Part shown: piece by piece, positions 56,393 through 64,000 of the stretch
Layout of the letters: every line of letters starts with the position of its first letter
How positions within the stretch are numbered: the first letter of the stretch is position 1
DNA from: Dryocosmus kuriphilus
Taxonomy: Eukaryota; Arthropoda; Insecta; Hymenoptera; Cynipidae
Direction of reading: 5' to 3'
Length of the DNA: 64,000 nucleotides
Assembly: GCA_038277395.1 (NCBI GenBank)
Contig: CM076193.1
Location: 91,217,583-91,281,582 of the forward strand
The notes under the pieces: generated by a model
Databases searched by the model: none
What the model saw: the letters and a program-made list of their open reading frames with translations, nothing else
What the model was told of the DNA's origin: nothing
Position numbers and translations under genes: made by a program

Positions 56393-57015
56393 TTTGAATT
56401 TAGTATCGAAATTTACCTCTCTCTATTACAAACAAAAATCGCGACAACTGCTATAAGTAATGAAAGAATATTTTTTAAACTATCTTTTTTCTTTCTCCTT
56501 TTTTCTTTTAGCACACGCGAAAAATTACAATAAATACTTTTGATTACTTTTAACGCAAAAATCCTACCCAAAATTGGCCAGCAACACAACAGTACAATTT
56601 TGGTGCAAATCGACTTACTACTTGATGATCCTGTGATACAAAATTCCAGATGCTTTTGACAGGTCGAAGTAGAGTATCCTTTACCAGGGATGAAGTTATT
56701 CCTTTCAGATCCGGTTGCTTCCTTCTTCGTAGATTTTGGGATGTCCTCGTAGCCTGCGATGATCTAGGGGGATGATTGGCGGAACCCAACAGATCAGCGA
56801 ATGCGATTCCTGGTACGCCTAAACCGTAACCTCAAGACCTCCAGGTTAAAAAAACCGCCCAAAAAACCTTTTGAGGAGGACCCGCAGCTTCTTTCTGCTC
56901 CTCTTCTTTAGGCTCGAATCCAAGTCTTCGCTCGTCTTCTTCACGGCCTTTCCTATTCTCTTCCACTTTTTGACCTTTTCTTGACGACACAGATCGAAGG
57001 TGGGTCGATAAATAG
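56393..57015 (-). other. Leader or LTR region upstream of Gag
   Basis: Expected place of the 5' LTR, primer site and leader. Short open frames here (for example 56550-56789) carry no known motif. I could not pair any part of it with sequence at the 3' side, so LTR borders stay undefined. Confidence 0.3.
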
Positions 57016-58046
57016 AAAGTAGCGGCCTTCTTCATGAAAAAGCATTGAGAATTTTGAATAATTAAAAATGCCATTTCTGTCCTTTGTTCTTGAATCCTTG
57101 ATTATGTAGGAAAAATATTAAAATTCCAATCTCTTTCAAAGCAGATCGGAGCTTCCAAACGTAACCTCAAATAAATTATAATTATAATTTTCGTTTGAAG
57201 CACTAGAAGGCGCTTCAAAAGCCTCAAATGTTCAAAATATAGTAGGATTGTTTTAAAGAATATCACTTTTTTCAAATTTTATCAATTACAAAAATATAAA
57301 GTCATGATAAACTTTTCAAAAGATTATTGTTCACCACAGTTATCTGTGTGGAAATCAATCCTGACAACGTAAAATGACAGCGTAAATTTCCCAATACTTT
57401 GCAATGCAAGCTTTCTTACCGGTAGGAGATATACATTTCTTTAAATTAACTTTCAAAATGTGTAAGAAACTAATTATTTACTTTGCAGGAATGATTTAGA
57501 AAACTTATCGATTGCCTCCTGTACAGACACAAAATGTCTATGGAACGAACCACATAAAGAAGCACTCGAGAAGTAGGAAGCAGCACCTATCTTGATCAAC
57601 ATGAGTGTTTTGTAGAAAAATTTAAAGCTGCAAGCTCTGTCGTCGTAGCCGAGGAAAAAATTCGAGCAATAAGAGAATAGGTCGCCCAAGAACTCCCTGA
57701 TATTGCAGTCGCTTTACACATGTAAGTATAAACTAATTGTACACTTGAGTTATTTTTATTTAACTCTTGAAGCTTACTGAGCCATTTAATGTATTTTTAA
57801 AAATGTTTTCTTTATCTTTTAATTTTATTTAGAAAGGGAAGACATGCTCCTGTTAAAAACTTGAATAATAATCAAGTTTTTGATAATAATTTGCAGATTG
57901 AAGCTATCTTTAACCACGACTCCTCCAGTTGTATGAACGCGTTGGACGATGTCGCAGTTAGACCACTACAACAATGCTGCGAAACTTTTATGGGTCGTTT
58001 GAACAATAATGTTCACGCAGTTTCTCAAGAACCGCAAAATGGGGAA
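57016..58046. repeat. Direct duplication, copy 1 (copy 2 at 62970-64000)
   Basis: From AAAGTAGCGGCCTTCTTC on, this segment is repeated 5954 bp downstream with no difference noticed by eye, to the end of the window. It includes the first exon and half of the second exon of the YqaJ-type pseudogene. Confidence 0.95.
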
Positions 58047-58441
58047 AGGCAGTTTAGAATTACTGGCTCTAGATGTTACGAAATTTATACCTACATAAAA
58101 AATAGGAAACCTGACGGGGAAACTAAATCTATTAACTACTTTTATCCAAAAGATTTCAAAAATAAATACGTTGAGCATGGACTTCTTTTCGAAGAATGTG
58201 CACTTCTGGAATATGAGCAATCACGTCAATAACAGTTGTCAAATTCGGTTTGATTGTTTGTGAGAGACATCCTTGGCTAGAGTATTCTCCAGATGGCGTA
58301 ATCTTTCCAGATAATAAACCAGTTAAATTAATAGAAATTAAGTTTCCATTCGCGGGAAAAACACAGAGTATACTTGACGTTATGGAAGGGCACGATTGCA
58401 AATACTTAATTCCAGACGGTGAAAGTTTACGAGAATGTTAA
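57489..58441 (+). pseudogene. YqaJ-type (PD-(D/E)XK) nuclease protein, two exons
   Basis: Exon 1 (57489-57721) follows TTTGCAG and reads NDLENLSIASCTDTKCLWNE, a stop (TAG near 57574), then in another frame DQHECFVEKFKAAS, VAEEKIRAIRE, a stop, VAQELPDIAVALH, ending at GTAAGT. Exon 2 (57833-58441) keeps phase and reads GRHAPVKNLNNNQVF, RQFRITGSRCYEIYTYIKN, NKYVEHGLLFEECALLEYE, then after a frame change near 58225 RHPWLEYSPDGVIFPDNK and KLIEIKFPFAGKT. The E-x-A-L / S-P-D-G / E-I-K set is the YqaJ/lambda-exonuclease fold. In insects such proteins often have a SWIM zinc finger upstream, which is not in this piece. It converges on a DDE transposase 83 bp downstream. Confidence 0.75.
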
Positions 58442-58524
58442 TTACAAGGCATAATTAGGATTCTTGTTATTTTATCCAAACATTTGCTCGAAAATCATTT
58501 GCATTTACTTTAGTATTCTTAATT

Positions 58525-58858
58525 TTATTTTACATTTAAGAATTCGTTTTCACACAAGAATTTGTCATTTCTTAAAATCGGTTGACTCATGTTCACAGTC
58601 GCACAAATAGTCGTAAATATTTGCTCATATTTTGGAACAAGATTCATTGGCATTGTATCCCTCAAAATTTTGAATACTTTCAATCTCTGATTAAACCGCT
58701 CTATATTTGCTCGAGCACTTGAAACGTTTACATTTTCTAAGGCTTCTGACTTCGCAAATTGTTTCTTTTTTCTTAAAAATCCGGGCTGCACAACCGTAAT
58801 ATCATTGTTACGGCAAATATCGTCAACAAGAAACCCTTTCCCGAGTCGAAATTTTGGT
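58525..58858 (-). pseudogene. DDE_Tnp_4 (PIF/Harbinger-like) transposase, C-terminal part
   Basis: The minus strand reads LGKGFLVDDICRNNDITVVQ, PGFLRKKKQFAKSEALENVN, SSARANIERFNQRLKVFKIL, MPMNLVPKYEQIFTTICATV and NMSQPIL, ending at TAA at 58525. This is the end of the DDE_Tnp_4 nuclease: D-x-G-F near the third-strand block (D is G-K-G-F here, so an Asp is missing), and S-A-R-x-x-x-E-R with the catalytic Glu. About 110 residues remain; upstream sequence is replaced by a minisatellite. The frame of the remaining part is open. It faces the YqaJ-type gene tail to tail. Confidence 0.75.
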
Positions 58859-58859
58859 C

Positions 58860-59065
58860 CTACTTTGAACCTGCTAGTCCTACATAAAGCCTGCTTTGAT
58901 TCTACTAGAGTCTATGACATCCTACATTGATTCTGCACATCCTATTTAATCCTCCTTTAGTCCTACCATAGCCTCCACAGTATTTTCTAGGTCCTCCTTT
59001 AGTTCTCCCAGAACCTCCGCAGTATTTTCTAAGTCCCCCTTTAGTCCTCCCAGAACCTCCACAGA
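58860..59065. repeat. Minisatellite, ~45-bp and shorter units
   Basis: 'tcctcctttagt(c/t)ct(a/c)cca' and 'cctccacagtattttct' repeat from about 58955; less regular 'tccta' units occur from 58858. It cuts off the DDE gene. Confidence 0.75.
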
Positions 59066-59859
59066 TTACAGTTCGAAACATTAGATAGAAAATTTCAAAA
59101 ATGCATATTATTTTGCTCTATAAAATATTTTTCTAATAAATAATCTGCATAAAGTCTTTATTTATATGTAACAGTTGCGTGACAGATAGTGTTAGTTGTG
59201 TCATATGATAATTATTAGAGCGTTAAACATTTTCGTTGATACTTCCATAGCTGCATATAGGTGTATTGCATTTTTAAATTAATATAAAACGAAAATATTC
59301 AATAAATTATGAAGTAAGATAATATAAATATATTTATTAAGATATTGTTAAATAATTTTATTCAAGCTCTTTCTGGTTTACAGGTAGTCCAACCTGTGTA
59401 AAAACTGCCTTATTTAGCTTTATTAATAAAAAGGCCCTGATAAGGCCCGGAAAAGGATACCGTGTAAGCAAAATGTTATAACGACCCGTGTCAGGGCCGA
59501 ATACGAATCGGATCAGGATGCCCTTCGTATAAATATGGTGCTCGGATACGGGACCTTTTTACGGCCATTTCCAGGTGCCTGCAGGAACCAGACAAGAGCT
59601 CCTGCTATATGTTAATACGGCTAATAATACGGCATAATAATAATATTTCTGAACCGAATTTTTATTTTCATAATTATTTCTAACATGGAATTGTCTGCCT
59701 AAAATATTTTAAATTTTACATCAGTTTAAAAACGTTTAATGCTTATAATTCGATGATGCATGAAACACCGATTTGATCTATTTTTAGTATACGTGTAGAT
59801 CATGACCAGGAGTATAACAAGGTCCGCTCACATACGTTCCACGTTGGTAGAAATTCAAC
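59066..59859. other. Non-coding stretch
   Basis: AT-rich to 59380, then a GC-richer patch 59430-59600 with 'aaggcccggaaaagg' and 'gacccgtgtcagggcc', possibly a short element. No gene seen. Confidence 0.3.
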
Positions 59860-59930
59860 GAGGCAGTAGTCCAGCGGTAAGGTTCCTGCTTCGTAAACGC
59901 GGGAACGCTGGATCGAATCCCGCCGGTGAA
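59860..59930 (+). tRNA. tRNA-like sequence (tRNA pseudogene or SINE head)
   Basis: A good A box (TAGTCCAGCGG, 59867-59877) and B box (GGATCGAATCC, 59910-59920) at normal spacing, then T11 from 59932, a pol III terminator. The anticodon-position loop TTCGTAA would give CGT (Thr). But the acceptor arms do not pair well and the middle forms an overlong stem (GTTCC...GGAAC), so it is probably not a working tRNA. Confidence 0.4.
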
Positions 59931-59931
59931 C

Positions 59932-59942
59932 TTTTTTTTTTT
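59932..59942 (+). terminator. Poly-T pol III terminator
   Basis: Run of eleven T right after the tRNA-like sequence. Confidence 0.4.
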
Positions 59943-60386
59943 AATATTTCACATTTGTTACCAATTTAGGTGTTTATTTTGGAAATGTTTTAATAATTTT
60001 TTCTTTGGTGGGAAAAGGTATTCCGGAAAAATCATACAGGAGTGACCTTCTTTTTTATCACAAACTTATTCCATTATGTGTATACTTCGTACAGGACTTG
60101 TAATTTTTTAATCGTACAGGAGTTTGAAGAATTAATAATTTTATTCCCAGTATTTTGTACAACTATTTATTTTACCCTATTTTTTATTCACTGTCGTGAA
60201 GTTCGAACCTATGTCATTGCCTATAGGTTGAAACTAAAGGTGAAACTTATATGATCGTATGTAGGATAATATATAGGATCATATATAGGTTTCTATATAG
60301 TATCCTATATTAAAATTTTCAGTAGAGTTCCGTCTTTTTCTCTTTCCTCTTTTTTTATTGTTAGCTTACATAAGTAATACCAGTAA

Positions 60387-60617
60387 AACTTACAACTGCC
60401 ACCATTTCGGTATTCATGCAACACCCTCATGAAGGCGATTAAAATTGAAAATTCTAAAAGATGGTTAAACAGTTCTCAGTCGGTTCCGGAGGAGGGAGCA
60501 TCCTGTTCTCCTCCTCGTGGGCTCTGATTGCTAACTTTTTAAATATTCAATTTTAGTCGCCTTGGTAAGTGTGTTGGGTGAATACCGAAACGTTGGCATT
60601 TGTAATTTTTATTTGTA
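60387..60617. repeat. Short inverted-repeat element (MITE-like)
   Basis: Left arm 'catttcggtattcatgcaac...aggcgattaaaattgaa' and right arm 'ttcaattttagtcgcctt...gttgggtgaataccgaaacg' are complementary over ~75 bp around a 70-bp loop containing 'gaggagggagca ... tcctcctcgtgggctc'. Confidence 0.7.
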
Positions 60618-60792
60618 TTAATATATTATTAACTGTACATTTATTTGTGGATGAAAGTGAGATTTTTGAAGGACTTTATTGAATTCTTGGTAGTCCCTAG
60701 CGGACCGTCCCAACGCAGTGGGAACGCTACAGAGGCCCCCTAAAGTACTCATAAAAATCACTCGCAATTTATTGAATGAAAGAAAGAAAATA

Positions 60793-61073
60793 AAAGGTTA
60801 AATTGTTGGTAATATAATTCTACGGTAAATTTTACGTTAGAAAATGAAGATATAAGTGGAAGAAGGTTATTTTCCGGCGGTAGAAGTTAAAAAACATTTT
60901 TAAGCATGCGTCTGGGATGCGGCAGCCGGGCGTACAATAGTGCTGGTCAGGCTGCCGTATGCTTAAACATATTCTTTTAACTTCTACCGCCGGAAAATAA
61001 ACTTTTTTCACTTATATGGTCATTTTATAATGTAAAATTTAACGTAGAATTCTAATTACAACCACTTAAACAT
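60793..61073. repeat. Short inverted-repeat element (MITE-like)
   Basis: Arms about 60793-60910 and 60955-61073 are complementary: 'ttttccggcggtagaagtta' at 60870 and 'taacttctaccgccggaaaa' at 60978. The middle is GC-rich (ggcagccgggcg). Confidence 0.8.
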
Positions 61074-61239
61074 TCATTTGAGTAGTTATACAAGGAGCGT
61101 TCTGTGACAAGATCCCTGTTACCGACAGTTACCGACATCGAGAGCTAAAAGCGGTTCAAGTCCGCGCTAAGCACCTAGATGGTGTGACGTCAGTAAATAA
61201 ATAATACGCGATTGTTAAACGTGAATTTTGCATAAACAA

Positions 61240-61275
61240 ATCTCTCTCTCTCTCGACCCCTCTCTCTCTTTCTCC
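61240..61275. repeat. (CT)n microsatellite
   Basis: Runs of TCTCTCTC broken by cgaccc. Confidence 0.85.
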
Positions 61276-61282
61276 TATGCCA

Positions 61283-62785
61283 CGTGTCAAATTAAAAATA
61301 TCCGATTTCTGTAACGCATATAGTTGTGGATTGTGTTTATATATAAGCTAATCGACATGATTTATTACTTCCCTAATATATTTCTCCAAGAAATTTGTCA
61401 GTTTTTAGAAATTACGTCATCTTCTAAGAATTATGAAATGTGTTTATCGTGTAGACTACAAACCTGTCTAAACGTGTCTAACTTGATTATAAAGAAACCC
61501 TTTGTTCTATAAAACATATCATGAAAATATAATATAGTAATTATGTGACAAGAATTTGACAGCGCACGTGTAAGAGATGGAATGAGGCATTAATAATTGA
61601 TATAATTTATTGCTTCCGTAATGCGTTAAAATAAAATTTAAAAGTAGGTCACGAGTCTAATAAGATTAAAAAGGAATCTTTGTTCTATAAAGCATAGGGA
61701 GAATTATTGAGGAATTTATATCATTAAAAATACTCGTGAAGAGTATGACTCATTCTTATGGAATGTGTTTATCGCGCAGGCTGCGAACGTATCTACACAT
61801 GTCTAACTTGATTATAAAGAAACCCTTTGTTCTATAAAACATATCATGAAAATATAATATAGTAGTTATGTGACAAGAATTTGACAGCGCACGTGTAAGA
61901 GATGAAATGTGGCATTACTAATTGATATAATTTATTGCTTCCGTAATGCGTTAAAATAAAATTTAAAAAGCAGGTCACGAGTCTAATAAGATTAAAAAGG
62001 AATCTTTGTTCTATAAAGCATAGGGAGAATTATTGAGGAATTTATATCATTAAAAATACTCGTGAAGAGTATGACTCATTCTTATATAATGTGTTTATCG
62101 TTTAGACTGCAAACCTGCCTAAACGTGTCTAACTTGATTATAAAGAAACCCTTTGTTCTATAAAAAATATCATGAAAATATAATATAGTAGTTATGTGAC
62201 AAGAATTTGACAGCGCACGTGTAAGAGATGAAATGTGGTATTACTAATTGATATAATTTATTGCTTCCGTAATGCGTTAAAATAAAATTTAGAAAGTAGG
62301 TCACGAGTCTAATAAGATTAAAAAGGAATCTTTGTTCTATAAAGCATAGGGAGAATTATTGAGGAATTTATATCATTAAAAATACTCGTGAAGAGTATGA
62401 CTCATTCTTATATAATGTGTTTATCGTTTAGACTGCAAACCTGCCTAAACGTGTCTAACTTGATTATAAAGAAACCCTTTGTTCTATAAAACATATCATG
62501 AAAATATAATATAGTAATTATGTGACAAGAATTTGACAGCGCACGTGTAAGAGATGAAATGTGGCATTACTAATTGATATAATTTATTGCTTCCGTAATG
62601 CGTTAAAATAAAATTTAAAAGTAGGTCACAATCTGATCTGATTACGAAGGAATCTTTGTTCTATAAAACATAGGGAGACTTATTGAAGAATTTATGCCAT
62701 TAAAAGTATCCGATTTCTGTAACATATAGTTATGGAATGTGTTTATATATAAGCTAATCGACATGATTTATTACTTCCCTAATGT
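61283..62785. repeat. Satellite, ~325-bp unit, about four copies, with matching flanks
   Basis: The block 'gtgtttatcg ... taaagaaaccctttgttctat ... gacagcgcacgtgtaagag ... tcgtgaagagtatgactc' repeats from about 61437, 61762, 62088 and 62413. The sequence before the array (tatccgatttctgtaac ... cgacatgatttattacttcc, 61290-61375) recurs after it (62705-62785). The small open frame at 61324-61512 is part of this repeat, not a gene. Confidence 0.9.
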
Positions 62786-62935
62786 GTTATGGTATGAAAA
62801 AAAGATAAGAGTGTTGAGTGGATGACTTATTTGAAAGTATATATATTTTATTCATGGGAATTTATAAAAGACTAAAGAAGATTCTAGTAAAGCGTTTTAC
62901 AAGTATCTCAATAATGTATTGAAATTTTGTAATGT

Positions 62936-62969
62936 TAATAATATAAATAATATAAATAATATAAATAAT
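62936..62969. repeat. (ATAAATAAT)n short tandem
   Basis: 'aataatataaat' repeated up to the exact start of the second duplication copy. Confidence 0.8.
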
Positions 62970-64000
62970 AAAGTAGCGGCCTTCTTCATGAAAAAGCATT
63001 GAGAATTTTGAATAATTAAAAATGCCATTTCTGTCCTTTGTTCTTGAATCCTTGATTATGTAGGAAAAATATTAAAATTCCAATCTCTTTCAAAGCAGAT
63101 CGGAGCTTCCAAACGTAACCTCAAATAAATTATAATTATAATTTTCGTTTGAAGCACTAGAAGGCGCTTCAAAAGCCTCAAATGTTCAAAATATAGTAGG
63201 ATTGTTTTAAAGAATATCACTTTTTTCAAATTTTATCAATTACAAAAATATAAAGTCATGATAAACTTTTCAAAAGATTATTGTTCACCACAGTTATCTG
63301 TGTGGAAATCAATCCTGACAACGTAAAATGACAGCGTAAATTTCCCAATACTTTGCAATGCAAGCTTTCTTACCGGTAGGAGATATACATTTCTTTAAAT
63401 TAACTTTCAAAATGTGTAAGAAACTAATTATTTACTTTGCAGGAATGATTTAGAAAACTTATCGATTGCCTCCTGTACAGACACAAAATGTCTATGGAAC
63501 GAACCACATAAAGAAGCACTCGAGAAGTAGGAAGCAGCACCTATCTTGATCAACATGAGTGTTTTGTAGAAAAATTTAAAGCTGCAAGCTCTGTCGTCGT
63601 AGCCGAGGAAAAAATTCGAGCAATAAGAGAATAGGTCGCCCAAGAACTCCCTGATATTGCAGTCGCTTTACACATGTAAGTATAAACTAATTGTACACTT
63701 GAGTTATTTTTATTTAACTCTTGAAGCTTACTGAGCCATTTAATGTATTTTTAAAAATGTTTTCTTTATCTTTTAATTTTATTTAGAAAGGGAAGACATG
63801 CTCCTGTTAAAAACTTGAATAATAATCAAGTTTTTGATAATAATTTGCAGATTGAAGCTATCTTTAACCACGACTCCTCCAGTTGTATGAACGCGTTGGA
63901 CGATGTCGCAGTTAGACCACTACAACAATGCTGCGAAACTTTTATGGGTCGTTTGAACAATAATGTTCACGCAGTTTCTCAAGAACCGCAAAATGGGGAA
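62970..64000. repeat. Direct duplication, copy 2 (runs off right edge)
   Basis: Matches 57016-58046 throughout. It begins right after the AT-rich short tandem. It may continue beyond the window. Confidence 0.95.
63443..64000 (+). pseudogene. YqaJ-type protein, second copy, cut by window end
   Basis: Identical to 57489-58046, including both stops and the frameshift of exon 1 and the splice sites (acceptor before 63443, donor after 63675, acceptor at 63785). So the copies parted after the gene was already dead. The YqaJ catalytic part would lie past the right edge. Confidence 0.75.

Larger units (their letters stand above)
48955..57015 (-). mobile_element. Ty3/gypsy LTR retrotransposon, near complete coding order, minus strand
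   Basis: Reading right to left: leader, gag with zinc knuckles, protease, reverse transcriptase, RNase H, an acidic linker with a macrodomain-like segment, integrase. Long stretches are open with only scattered stops and frameshifts, so it is much younger than the element at 11-15 kb. A mariner (49490-50457) lies in the integrase C-terminus. A purine-rich GACAGGGGGGAGCGGAAGG (minus) at 48945-48925 may be the polypurine tract. LTR pairs were not found, so outer limits are approximate; the right limit is set by the start of the 6-kb duplication at 57016. Confidence 0.75.

Noticed and set aside
57474..57689. 71-codon minus-strand open frame, also at 63428-63643
   Set aside because: Antisense shadow of exon 1 of the YqaJ-type pseudogene; its repetition is due to the 6-kb duplication.
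61283..62785. Possible CRISPR-like array of regularly spaced repeats
   Set aside because: Repeat units are ~325 bp and contiguous, with no spacers; this is an ordinary satellite in a eukaryote.

Overview
This window looks like nuclear DNA of an arthropod, most likely an insect with a large, transposon-rich, AT-rich genome. Reasons: spliced exon remnants of conserved animal genes (Ski2/twister helicase, transportin-3), and Tc1/mariner, Ty3/gypsy, LINE, Mutator-like and BED-finger elements with eukaryotic GT-AG introns. The sequence does not fix the species. Almost nothing here looks like an active host gene; it is a graveyard of nested mobile elements, and most coding stretches carry stops or frameshifts.

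Layout. 1-5 kb: pieces of a Tc1/mariner-type transposase on the minus strand, a second C-terminal piece on the plus strand, a ~170-bp tandem repeat, and an orphan transportin-3-like exon (minus, frameshifted) between two copies of a small hairpin repeat. 6.3-6.6 kb: an intact exon encoding the N-terminus of a Ski2-type exosome helicase (minus). 7.5-8.8 kb: a fold-back element. 10.3-10.6 kb: a LINE tail. 11-15 kb: a decayed plus-strand Ty3/gypsy element with extra open frames after pol and a 3' LTR start. 16.6-20.2 kb: a decayed Jockey/R1-type LINE. 20.8-24.4 kb: a large fold-back element. 25.5-34.5 kb: three head-to-tail copies of a ~2.79-kb unit, each ending in a palindrome and carrying REP-like GCGCGAAGCGCG hairpins and a poly-G tract.

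36.8-46.0 kb: a 9.2-kb nested structure bounded by CAGGGTTG ends. It holds BED-zinc-finger exons pointing inward from both ends, a fold-back element, a Tc1-type element (38.7-44.7 kb), and inside that a Mutator-like transposase with a C-terminal DEDD exonuclease, itself broken by another inverted-repeat element. 46.1-47.0 kb: an array of CGGATA-type short repeats.

49-57 kb: a fairly young minus-strand Ty3/gypsy retrotransposon (gag, protease, RT, RNase H, integrase) interrupted by a deleted mariner. Between RNase H and integrase its pol carries a domain I read as a TARG1/OARD1-type macrodomain with the key Lys and Asp kept. This is the most interesting single observation. 57-64 kb: a SWIM/YqaJ-type nuclease pseudogene converging on a DDE_Tnp_4 transposase fragment, then a minisatellite, a tRNA-like sequence, two short inverted-repeat elements, a ~325-bp satellite, and a second, apparently identical copy of the YqaJ start (57016-58046 = 62970-64000), showing a recent ~6-kb duplication or an assembly join.
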